DNA from: Carboxylicivirga sp. M1479
GTDB lineage: Bacteria > Bacteroidota > Bacteroidia > Bacteroidales > Marinilabiliaceae
Assembly (NCBI RefSeq): GCF_007097485.1
Contig: NZ_VKDE01000018.1
Location: 124,001-188,000 of the forward strand
Length of the DNA: 64,000 nt
Direction: 5' to 3'
The notes beneath the pieces were generated by a model that did no database searches, had not been told where the DNA came from, and saw only the letters and a list, made by a program, of their open reading frames with translations. Position numbers and translations under genes: made by a program. Shown piece by piece: positions 18,778 through 28,400 of this stretch (its first letter is position 1; each line of letters starts with the position of its first letter).

Positions 18778-21700
18778 ATGGGGGAAAGCGTAAAAGATTA
18801 TATAGTTGATGCAGTAGAGTTTTATGCTTCGGATGATATAATTCGTACGGGAACAATTTTATACAAAGAAGGCAAAGTGTCTCTTCAGCTTTATCAAAAA
18901 GCACTTGATAATTGGATATTTTCAGTAAAAGATACGAAAACACATAAGGTGCAAGTACGTCATTTAAATGAACGTCGTATTGAAACCATGTGTAACTGTT
19001 CGTTTATAGGCGGACGTTTTTGCACGCATACCATTGCGGCCTTATTGTTTATTGCCGAAATAGACGGTAATATTCAGTTAGGATTCGATAAGCGTACAGA
19101 GATGTCGAACAATCAGGCTGTTTCTGGTCGTTCGGTTTTGGGTTTTGAGCTTCCCTCATTTGAGCATATTACCGAAGGGTTTGTAAAAGCTAATACCACA
19201 TACTCCATCCTTAATTCGGTAACCTATAGCTACCAGGTTAGTTGTATTTCCGAAATGACTTTACAGTCAAACAAGCTGATAGTGCAACTGGAGCAGAATT
19301 TCAAAAAGCATGTGAAGGTAGTTTTTAGTCACATTGATGGTAAGGTGTATGTTTCGCCCGATGAAAAATCCAACCTTAAATCGCTGACTGAACCTGAAGT
19401 TATCTGTCTGTTGAAAATAGCACGTTCCAGTAGTCCTGATATGCTAAAGCGTGTGTTTATTAATAGTCTGGAGGGACTTAAGACAGATACCCTCATCAAG
19501 CATGGATTGGAAGGGCAGGAGTTTGATACCTACTTTACCATTGGATTTGATGAGAAGGATGGTTTAATAGCGCAGCAAACCGAGTTTGCCAAAGGCTTGA
19601 TTCCAGTAGAGGAGGAAGAGTCTCAGATTGTGAAGCAAATAGTAGAGCAGATTGATGTTGACCCGCTTCGTATATCGAAAAAGGATGTGGTGTTGAAGCA
19701 GGAGCGAGCTTTAGGTTTTGTGTTGGAGCTGAGTACTACTAAAACCTACTTTAGCGATAACTTTATTATTGAGTTAAGCACCATAATAGGCAAGCCTAAT
19801 AAAACACGCGAGGCCTTAAGCTCACATATCGAAGAGTTTGATGGAGAGCACGATGATTTCCTCTTAAACATTAGTGAACATCAAAAGGAATTACTCGCGT
19901 TAATTAACGACTGTAATGCATCGGTAAAGCCATCGGAGTTATTTGTAGTGCACAAACGCATTATGGAACTATTGGCACAAGAGAAGCATGTGTACATTAA
20001 CCAGTCGAATAACTATAAGCTGCGCAAAGGCGATTTAGAACCTATTGTTATTGCGGCTAACACCATCGATGCTTTTTACATGGTTAAAGAGGATGAGAAT
20101 TTTGTTTACCTCGAGCCTAAATTGCGAATTGGAGAAAATACTTTTCCAATTGAAGCCATTGAAAAGGAAGCATCGGGACAATTTATTTATGTGATTGATG
20201 GTGTATATTATGTGACCAAAGATTATCGCGTAGCCAAGTTAATTACCGAGTATAATGAGCCTATTAAGGTTGTAAAATCCTTTAAGGATTACTTCTTTCA
20301 TAAAGTAATAAGGCCTTTGGCCGATAGCTTTGATATGCAGTTTGAAAAAGACCTATATTCAATTGAGGCCGTTGAACTGGATTTCAAAAAGAAACAAGTG
20401 TATTTGTCGGAGCAAGACCAGCATTTGGTCATCACACCACAAGTTGAGTACCATCATGGTGTTTCGGTAAAATTAACCAACAATGGAAATGTGCTGGTTG
20501 AAGAGGATGACAAAATTATTCAATACAAGCGTAATTTCGAGCTGGAGGATGATTTTGCTGATCAACTGTCAACGCTTCATCCCGCCTTTGATGCACAAAA
20601 GAGTAGCAAGGTGTTTCATTTGCATTACAACGAGTTTAATCACGACATGTGGTTTTATAAGTTTTTTGATGCCTTGCAGTTAAATAATATTGAGGTTTAT
20701 GGCTTAAATAATTTAAAGAGCTTTAAATATTCGCCGCATAAAGGTAAGATTACCACTTCCATTAGTTCTGGCGAAGATTGGTTTGACCTGACTTTAAACG
20801 TGAGTTTTGGCGATAATGTTGTTAAGCTTTCAGAGATAAGAAAAGCAGTGCTAAAAAAGCAACGCTATATTCAGTTAGCCGATGGATCGGTTGGAGTATT
20901 GCCTGCCGAATGGTTTCATCGTTTCGAAAAATACTTTAGACATGGCGAGGTTGATGGCGATCGCTTAATGATATCCAAACTACGCTTTTCGATTGTTGAT
21001 GAGTTGTTTGATAATATTGACGATGTGAATGTATTGCAAGAGCTGGCCGAGAAACGACAAAAACTGGCTCGCTTTAAGCAAATTGATGCCACACAGGTGC
21101 CTGCCAATATAACGGCCGATTTACGCCATTACCAAAAGGAGGGTTTAAACTGGCTTAATTTCTTGCACGAAATGGGCTGGGGTGGAATATTAGCCGATGA
21201 CATGGGATTGGGTAAAACCCTGCAGGTATTAACGTTTCTGCAGCATGTGTTGGATCAGGATTCTACTACCAACTTAATTGTTGTGCCAACAACGCTTCTG
21301 TTTAACTGGGAGAATGAAATCAAAAAGTTTGCCCCTGATTTAAATGCACATTATCATTATGGAGTGCAACGAGTAACGGATGCTTCGGTATTTGATGAGT
21401 ACGATATTGTGTTTACTACCTACGGTATTCTTTTGCGCGATATTGAAATGTTACGTGAGTATCAGTTTAACTATATAGTGTTAGATGAATCTCAGGCCAT
21501 TAAAAACCCTGCATCAAGGCGTTATAAGGCTGCTAACCTACTTAAGGCTAAATCACGATTGGCCTTATCGGGTACACCTATCGAAAACAGCACCTTTGAT
21601 TTATATGCCCAAATGAACTTTGTTAACCGAGGTTTTCTGGGTGGTGTTTCGTCCTTTAAAGAGAGCTTTTCCAATGCAATTGATAAGGAGGGCGATGAGT

Positions 21701-22506
21701 TAATAGGTGGCGAATTACAGCGAATGATTAACCCATTTGTACTGCGTCGTACCAAAGAAAAAGTAGCATCAGAGCTACCGCCTAAAACCGAAGATGTCAT
21801 CTTTTGTGAGATGGAGCCTGCTCAGCGTAAGGTCTATGATTATTACCGTGATTTGTTCCGCGATCAGATTATTGGTAAAATGGCCAGCGATGGCGTAGGT
21901 AAAAGTAAAATGATGGTGTTGGAGGCTTTAACACGCCTGCGACAAGTTTGTGATTCGCCTCAATTGATTAGCGGTAGTCATTTTGAAACCACTGAGTCGG
22001 TAAAGATTAAAGAGATAGTACAGCACATTACCGACCGAACTGCCAATCATAAAATATTGATATTCTCGCAGTTTGTGAAAATGCTTGGATTAATCAAAGA
22101 TGAGCTTACACGCCGTAATATTGAGTTTGAATATCTGGATGGTAAAAGCACCACCAAGCAACGTGAAAACTCGGTAAATAACTTCCAGAATAACGAGGAG
22201 TTGAGGGTGTTCTTAATTAGTCTGAAAGCTGGTGGTACTGGTCTAAACCTTACAGCTGCTGATTACGTGTACATTGTTGATCCTTGGTGGAACCCAGCCG
22301 TGGAAAATCAGGCCATTGACCGTTGTTACCGTATTGGTCAGGATAAAAATGTGTTTGCCTACCGTATGATTTGTCGCGATACAGTGGAGGAGAAGATTAT
22401 AAAGCTACAAGAGAAGAAAAAGAAACTGGCTGGCGATATCGTACAAACCGATGAAAACATCATGAAAACACTCACGGTTGATGATTTAAAAGATTTACTG
22501 TCGTAA
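18778..22506 (+). CDS. SWIM zinc-finger SNF2/RapA-family helicase
   Basis: Superfamily 2 DNA-dependent ATPase that probably remodels protein-DNA or RNA polymerase complexes; no target is known for this bacterial type. The 1242 residues hold a SWIM zinc finger near the N-terminus with Cys72, Cys74, Cys82 and His84 (CNCSFIGGRFCTH), a long middle region (about 100-770) without a recognised motif, then the SNF2 ATPase: Walker A ADDMGLGKT near 806, DESQ Walker B near 902 (the SNF2 DEGH-type box), ALSGTPIEN, and the helicase C domain with SLKAGGTGLNLTAADYV and the arginine-finger region ENQAIDRCYRIGQ. Single-gene unit bordered by non-coding repeats upstream and two terminators downstream. Confidence 0.9.
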   Translation: MGESVKDYIVDAVEFYASDDIIRTGTILYKEGKVSLQLYQKALDNWIFSVKDTKTHKVQVRHLNERRIETMCNCSFIGGRFCTHTIAALLFIAEIDGNIQLGFDKRTEMSNNQAVSGRSVLGFELPSFEHITEGFVKANTTYSILNSVTYSYQVSCISEMTLQSNKLIVQLEQNFKKHVKVVFSHIDGKVYVSPDEKSNLKSLTEPEVICLLKIARSSSPDMLKRVFINSLEGLKTDTLIKHGLEGQEFDTYFTIGFDEKDGLIAQQTEFAKGLIPVEEEESQIVKQIVEQIDVDPLRISKKDVVLKQERALGFVLELSTTKTYFSDNFIIELSTIIGKPNKTREALSSHIEEFDGEHDDFLLNISEHQKELLALINDCNASVKPSELFVVHKRIMELLAQEKHVYINQSNNYKLRKGDLEPIVIAANTIDAFYMVKEDENFVYLEPKLRIGENTFPIEAIEKEASGQFIYVIDGVYYVTKDYRVAKLITEYNEPIKVVKSFKDYFFHKVIRPLADSFDMQFEKDLYSIEAVELDFKKKQVYLSEQDQHLVITPQVEYHHGVSVKLTNNGNVLVEEDDKIIQYKRNFELEDDFADQLSTLHPAFDAQKSSKVFHLHYNEFNHDMWFYKFFDALQLNNIEVYGLNNLKSFKYSPHKGKITTSISSGEDWFDLTLNVSFGDNVVKLSEIRKAVLKKQRYIQLADGSVGVLPAEWFHRFEKYFRHGEVDGDRLMISKLRFSIVDELFDNIDDVNVLQELAEKRQKLARFKQIDATQVPANITADLRHYQKEGLNWLNFLHEMGWGGILADDMGLGKTLQVLTFLQHVLDQDSTTNLIVVPTTLLFNWENEIKKFAPDLNAHYHYGVQRVTDASVFDEYDIVFTTYGILLRDIEMLREYQFNYIVLDESQAIKNPASRRYKAANLLKAKSRLALSGTPIENSTFDLYAQMNFVNRGFLGGVSSFKESFSNAIDKEGDELIGGELQRMINPFVLRRTKEKVASELPPKTEDVIFCEMEPAQRKVYDYYRDLFRDQIIGKMASDGVGKSKMMVLEALTRLRQVCDSPQLISGSHFETTESVKIKEIVQHITDRTANHKILIFSQFVKMLGLIKDELTRRNIEFEYLDGKSTTKQRENSVNNFQNNEELRVFLISLKAGGTGLNLTAADYVYIVDPWWNPAVENQAIDRCYRIGQDKNVFAYRMICRDTVEEKIIKLQEKKKKLAGDIVQTDENIMKTLTVDDLKDLLS

Positions 22507-22536
22507 ATAGAACTGGATAGTTTCTATTACCATATA

Positions 22537-22576
22537 AAAAGCCCCAAACGTAAAATAGAATACGTTTGGGGCTTTT
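22537..22576. terminator. Terminator after the helicase gene
   Basis: Arms AAAAGCCCCAAACGTA/TACGTTTGGGGCTTTT (16 bp, perfect), 8-base loop, usable in both directions between convergent genes. Confidence 0.85.
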
Positions 22577-22591
22577 ATTTTATAGAATAAG

Positions 22592-22644
22592 GGATGTCAT
22601 CTTTAATGAGATAAAACACTTAAAGATGATATCCGTTTTTTTTT
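22592..22644 (+). terminator. Second terminator, GATGTCATC-type hairpin (copy 2)
   Basis: Arms GGATGTCATCTTTA/TAAAGATGATATCC (14 bp with one G-U pair), then nine T. Its arms are related to the hairpin at 17716-17746. Confidence 0.65.
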
Positions 22645-22663
22645 ATGCTTAGGGTACTACTTC

Positions 22664-24436
22664 TTAATACATCGCCTCAATAATTTCTTTATATGCAATA
22701 TTAACCTGCTTACGACGTACCTTAAGTGAATTGGTTAGCATGGTATTGTCAATGCTAAACGCTTCTGGTAGGATCGATATTTTAATAACATGCTCGTGTT
22801 TTGGTAGCTCGGTCTGTAAAATTTCAATGCTCTCCTGAATCAAGGTATGAACAGCTGGATGTTTGGCTAAATCAGCGTCAGATGTGTAGTTTATGCCTTG
22901 CTTGGCGGCCAATTTTTTCAACACATCAAACGATGGTACAATTAGGGCACTTAGGTATTTTCTGTTATCTCCAATTACACAAAGCTGTTCAATCAAATCA
23001 CTTTTCGAAAGCTGTAACTCAATTTTCTGAGGAGAAATATATTTACCTGTTGAGGTTTTTATGATGTCCTTAATTCTTTCGGTCATGTGCAGTTTTCCAG
23101 GCTCAGGTATGCTACCTTGATCGCCCGTATAGTACCACCCATCAATTAATACCTCAGCTGTTTCTTCAGGCTTTTTATAATAGCCCGAGAATACCGTTTC
23201 GCCTTTTACGAGAATCATGTTCTCGTCGTTAATCTTCACTTCAATATTGGGCATTATATCGCCAGTGTAATCAAAATCGTAGTTGCTGTCGGGCATGCAC
23301 GATACTGTGGCAGTTGTTTCGGTGGCACCGTAACCATAGCAAATAAACAAACCAATACTATGGAAAAAGCGTAATAGAAAGTTATTTAGCGCAGAACCTG
23401 CACAAGGCATGTACTTAATATTACCACCAAAAACCTGTCTTATTTTTTTATAAACTAAGGCATTGGCAATGTTTCTTTTTATTTTTAATCCAGCAGGAAT
23501 GCTTGAGCCATCTTTTTGGTATTCAATATACTTTTGCCCTGTTTTAATGGCCCAGTTAAATACTGCTTTCTGTGCTTTAGGCCACTGATCAGCTGTTAAG
23601 CTAATGGCATCGTATGTTTTTTCGAAAAAACGAGGTACAACACACATAACGGTGGGTTTAACCTTAGGAAGTTCGTTGATTACCTCTTTAGGGTTAAGGT
23701 TGTACACGTTGATGCCTCCTGAATGTAGCAGATAATAGGTCCAGGTACGTTCAAAAACATGACTCAAAGGAAGAAAGGCCATGGAAACATCATCTTCACC
23801 CAGTGTTAAACGTTTGTCGTGAATTTTAAAGGCATACATAAAATGACTGTGGTTGAGCATAGCACCCTTTGGTTCGCCTGTCGTTCCTGAGGTATAGATG
23901 ATGGTGGCTAAGTCATCAGTCTTTACTGTAGCTAGACGATTGTTCAGTTCTTCACTAAAAGCATCTTCTTGATTTTTTATAATGTCCTCGTATCGGCTAA
24001 AACGATCGTCATCAACTTTTTTACAATCGAATGTAATAACGTGTTGTAGTGTTGAGGTGTTATTTAAAGCTTGTTTGGCATTGTCTAGTTGTTCGTTATC
24101 GCCAATAAACAGCAATTGCATTTCTGTTTCGATAACGATGTATTCGAGTTGAGTGAAAGTGGCCGTAGGATAAATTGGAACAACAACACTTCCTGTTGAT
24201 AGTATCGCCAGGTCGCTAGTGGTCCAATGTGGTCTGTTTTGACTGTAGATGCCAATGTTGGCTTGTTTACCTAGGCCTAATTGTAATATGTATTTGGCTA
24301 GTTGTTCCGATTCGGCTTTAAATTGGCTCCACGAAATAGACTTATAGTCATTGCCGACCTTGTGTCTAAATACATCACGGCTTGTATATTTATCTGCCTG
24401 CTTACGCAGCATATGAGCAATGTGCTTGTTTTCCAT
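22664..24436 (-). CDS. AMP-dependent acyl-CoA synthetase (long-chain type)
   Basis: Second ANL-family acyl-CoA ligase in the window, 590 residues from the ATG at 24436. A longer in-frame start at 24472 would overlap the upstream acyltransferase, while 24436 leaves an 11-base gap. Motifs: YTSGTTGEPKGAMLNHSHF, YGATETTATVSCMP, GWYYTGDQG and ERIKDIIKTSTGKYISPQKIE with the C-terminal domain. The TGKYISPQ stretch is typical of the FAA1/FadD15-like long-chain group. It is last in a three-gene minus-strand set (HTCS, acyltransferase, this gene), which suggests that it activates the fatty acids of a lipid made or remodelled by the acyltransferase. Confidence 0.87.
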   Translation of the reverse strand: MENKHIAHMLRKQADKYTSRDVFRHKVGNDYKSISWSQFKAESEQLAKYILQLGLGKQANIGIYSQNRPHWTTSDLAILSTGSVVVPIYPTATFTQLEYIVIETEMQLLFIGDNEQLDNAKQALNNTSTLQHVITFDCKKVDDDRFSRYEDIIKNQEDAFSEELNNRLATVKTDDLATIIYTSGTTGEPKGAMLNHSHFMYAFKIHDKRLTLGEDDVSMAFLPLSHVFERTWTYYLLHSGGINVYNLNPKEVINELPKVKPTVMCVVPRFFEKTYDAISLTADQWPKAQKAVFNWAIKTGQKYIEYQKDGSSIPAGLKIKRNIANALVYKKIRQVFGGNIKYMPCAGSALNNFLLRFFHSIGLFICYGYGATETTATVSCMPDSNYDFDYTGDIMPNIEVKINDENMILVKGETVFSGYYKKPEETAEVLIDGWYYTGDQGSIPEPGKLHMTERIKDIIKTSTGKYISPQKIELQLSKSDLIEQLCVIGDNRKYLSALIVPSFDVLKKLAAKQGINYTSDADLAKHPAVHTLIQESIEILQTELPKHEHVIKISILPEAFSIDNTMLTNSLKVRRKQVNIAYKEIIEAMY

Positions 24437-24447
24437 GTGTTTGTAAT

Positions 24448-25329
24448 TTATTGTTTTGGCGATCGCTTCCAACGTTTATGTGACCAGAGCCAATCTTGAG
24501 GCTTTGCGTCAATAATTTCAACAAGTTTGTCCCTGTACATTTCAGTAATTTTACCTTTGGGAAGAGAGCGAGGTGTATCAGTTAAAAGCGATAGCTTTAT
24601 CTCGTAATAACCACGTTTAACCCTTTGTATATCTATATAAACGATTGGATAATTGTACTTGACAGCATACTTTTCAGGTCCATTCAGAAAAGCCGTGTTC
24701 CGGTTGTAAAAATCAAGCCAGATGGCATTCTCCATTTGTTTGCCCCCTGCAGGTCCTTGATCTGCTGCCATCAGAAAGACATATCCTGAATTCTCATACT
24801 TTTCAAACATGGCTGAAGTTTCGTAGATCGATACCAGTTCGGTACCACATTTCATACGACTCTTCTTCAGAATGCTATTGGTATATTTGTTTCTCAATGG
24901 TTTGTATAAGGCTGCAAATTGGTTGTTGCATTGTAAGCTGCCCGATTGGCTTCCCCATTCCCAATTGGCATAATGCGCGGTTAATCCAATAATGCCTTTG
25001 TGTTCTTTTAGGATTTCATCTAACAATTCAGGGTTAAGTATGTGGTGTCGTTTTATGATTGAAGACTGTTTCATAGTGAACGACTTGAAACTCTCCAATA
25101 AGTTATCCGTTAGGTTTCTGTAAAATGCGTTTGTTATTTTATTTATCTCCTCAGCACTCTTTTGAGGGAACGATTTCTCAAGGTTATCAATGATTACTTT
25201 TCGTCGGTATTTAACCACGCGACCCATAATTAAACTGGCGAAGTTTGAAAACCAATAAAGCAAGCGAAAGGGCATAACACTCACAAGCCCAACAAAAAAT
25301 AAAAATATAGCTGTTGTAAATAATTTCAT
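24448..25329 (-). CDS. LpxL/HtrB-family lysophospholipid or lipid A acyltransferase
   Basis: Membrane-anchored acyltransferase that moves an acyl chain to a lipid acceptor; lipid A is the classic substrate, but Bacteroidetes use this family for several lipids. I use the ATG at 25329 (293 residues; 25332 is equivalent). An upstream TTG at 25431 would overlap the HTCS stop and add 34 atypical residues. An N-terminal membrane helix (residues 3-21) is followed by the catalytic HX4E motif (His119, AHYANWEWG). KSFPQKS and MAADQGPAG are further family features; the C-terminus ends in the WLWSHKRWKR box seen in LpxL. Between the HTCS (92-base gap) and the acyl-CoA synthetase (11-base gap). Confidence 0.85.
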   Translation of the reverse strand: MKLFTTAIFLFFVGLVSVMPFRLLYWFSNFASLIMGRVVKYRRKVIIDNLEKSFPQKSAEEINKITNAFYRNLTDNLLESFKSFTMKQSSIIKRHHILNPELLDEILKEHKGIIGLTAHYANWEWGSQSGSLQCNNQFAALYKPLRNKYTNSILKKSRMKCGTELVSIYETSAMFEKYENSGYVFLMAADQGPAGGKQMENAIWLDFYNRNTAFLNGPEKYAVKYNYPIVYIDIQRVKRGYYEIKLSLLTDTPRSLPKGKITEMYRDKLVEIIDAKPQDWLWSHKRWKRSPKQ

Positions 25330-25421
25330 CATCAAAAACTTTCCTGAAAACACCAAGTTTGCATACTTGTTATGGGCTGGTAAGGTTACATCAATTTTAA
25401 AAAGTTTGGTAGTATCATATA

Positions 25422-28400
25422 TTAATTCCAACGGTTATGGGCTTGTTTATATTGGCCCGGCGACATGTTGAATTCTTTCTTAAAGCTTTTAATAAAGTAG
25501 GAACTGCTATTGAATCCTACTTTATAAGCTATTTCACTAATTTGATCTTCTGTACTTATAAGTTTTGCTGCTGCTTCTTTAAGGCGGATAGTTCGAATAA
25601 AATCGGTTGTTGATTTATTGGTTAAAGCCTTAATTTTTCGGTGTAGGTTACTTCTACTCATTCCAAGTTCGCTACCAAGCTCTTCAACGCCAAATGCTTC
25701 GTCTTCCATGTTCAGTCTAACAACCTCCAGAGCTTTTGTTATAAATTTCTCATCTACCGATGTGCTGGTAATTTCAGATGGCTGAATAATGGCGTTGCCA
25801 GTAAATATTTCTTTGAGCTTTTCCCTGTTTTTTAGCAGGTTATCAATGTAGGCTTTTAGTAAATCAGGATTAAAAGGTTTTGGAACATAGGCATCAGCAC
25901 CTGTGTTTAACCCTTCAATACTGTTTTCTAGTGATGTTTTAGCAGTTAGTAATATCACTGGAATGTGGCTTGTCTGCACATCCTTTTTCATCTTATCACA
26001 CAGTTCAATGCCTGTCATAATTGGCATCATCACATCGCTAACAACCAAGTCAAATGAACGTTTTTCAAGCAGATCAAAAGCCTTCTGCCCATTTTCTGCG
26101 GTTGTAATTTGATAAGTGTTCTCCAATACCGATGTTAGATATTCGATTACTTGCGGATTGTCATCAACCAATAGTAATTTATAATGGTGTTTCTTGATTG
26201 GATCACTTGTTTCTTTTAGTGTTTCAGTCTCTTGATTGTGAGCTGATATTGTTTCAGTAAACTCAGTGTAAGAGGTGTTTGATAAATTGCTGATTACTGG
26301 AATTGAAACCAAAAATGATGTGCCTTTATCCTTGCTTGATTCCACATCGATGGTCCCGCCATGTAACTCTACCAATGACTTGGTTAATGACATACCTATG
26401 CCAGTACCTACTTTTTGTTTATCAGCTTGTTTATAGGTTTTAAAACGATTAAATACTTCCTGTAAATTATCAGTTGGAATACCAGGGCCATCATCAGATA
26501 CTTTTATGCTTAACTTTTGCCTTTCTAATACACTCTCTGACGAAAGGTGGATGTCGAGACTCACATTTCCATTTTCTTTTCCGTATTTAAAAGCATTGGA
26601 AAGCAGGTTATAGATGATTTTTTCCAGTATGTCGGCATCGAACTGAATCGTGAGTTCTTTGGTATTGCTCTTAATAACAAAGTTCATGTTTTTCTCACTC
26701 GCCATGTATCTAAACGACTCTCCACATTCCTTTATTGCTGCTATTATATCGCCATTGGAGGCATTTAGTTCGATAGAGCCTGTTTCTACCTTTCTGAAAT
26801 CCATTACCTGGTTAATTAGCCTCAATAATAAATTGGTGTTTTTATGAGCGATATTAAATAGGTTCTGCTCTTTCTTATTCAGGTTAAGTTGTGTGCTTAA
26901 AGTTTCTAAAGGACCTGATATGAGTGTTAATGGTGTTCTGAATTCGTGAGATATATTGGTGAAAAATTGTAAACGCATTTGATTGAGCTCTTTTATCTTC
27001 TCACGTTCCATTACTTCAAACTCAAGTTTACGTCTTAAGTCAATCCATAACACAGTATAACGGATGTAGGCATACATAACTCCACCAATAACCAAGAAAT
27101 AGGCTAGGTACGCATACCAACGCTTCCACCACGGTGCAAGTACTGTTATTTTCAGACTTGTTTCGGTGTTGCTCCATACGCCATCGTTATTGGCCGCTTT
27201 AACTTTAAAAATATATTCACCGGCACTCAGGTTATTGTATTTAACAAGCCTATTGGACGACGCCTTGCTCCATTGTTCCGATGAATTTTCGAGAACATAA
27301 CTATAGGTGTTTTTTTCTGAGATGAAATAATTAATGGCAACGAATTCAAGGCCAATGTTATTTTGGTTATGCTTCAGAATTATCTCATTTGTGCTAGCTA
27401 TGTTTTGTATTAATGGACTATTCTTGTCGCCAGCTTTTATGGGTGTATTGTTAATGTATAACTCGGATAGTAATACCTTGGGTACAGTCTTATTCACCTT
27501 AATTACCTTGGGGTCGAAAACACTTAAACCCTTAACGCCTCCAACCATTAACGATTGATCTGAGGTATATAATAAGGCACTAAACGTACTGCCCAAAAGA
27601 CCATCTCGGCCATCGTAGTTCTGAAATCTGCCATTTTCTATTTCATACTTGGAAATGCCTCCCTGTGTTGCAAACCATAATATGCCCTCTTCTGTCTGTT
27701 TAATGTCGTATACTTGTTCCTGGGCTAGACCATCGTTATTTGTAAGGTTGATGATGTCTCCACTGTTTGGGTTGATGTTATAAATTCCACCCCCATTGGT
27801 GCCTATCCAAAAGTTCCCATCAAGGCTTTCATGAATACATAGTATGGCATTTCTGCCGACCCCACTGTAATTAATGCTTTTATTTTCTTCATCAAATAAG
27901 TAGCGAATATGCTTCTTTTCATTATGCAACCAGATGTAAATTCCATTACTTGTGCCTATCCAAAGATTATCTTTAGAGTCGACAAATAAGCTTAGGATAT
28001 ATCCATTCATTAATTGGTCTAATTGTGGGTATATATCACTGAGGGGTGTGAAAGTTTTGTTTTGAGTGTCAAACTCCATCACACCATTTCCAAGTGTTCC
28101 AATCCACAGCTTTCCTTTTTTCTGCTGACATATGGACCAAACCGAAATAGATAGTGACTCATAATCGAATAAATTCCTTGGCGTAAAAGTAATCAGTTCA
28201 TTAGTTGCCTCATTAAGATGGGCCAAACCACTGCCATAGGTTCCAAGCCAGATGTTGTTCTTGTCATCTTCAAAAATGCGTTTAATTACATTGCTTTTAA
28301 GGTTTGACGAGAGTTGATTAAAGCGCGAAAACCGGTTGTTTGATACATCAAATAAATTAAGACCACCACCGTCGGTTCCCACCCATATGCGCTTTCGCGA

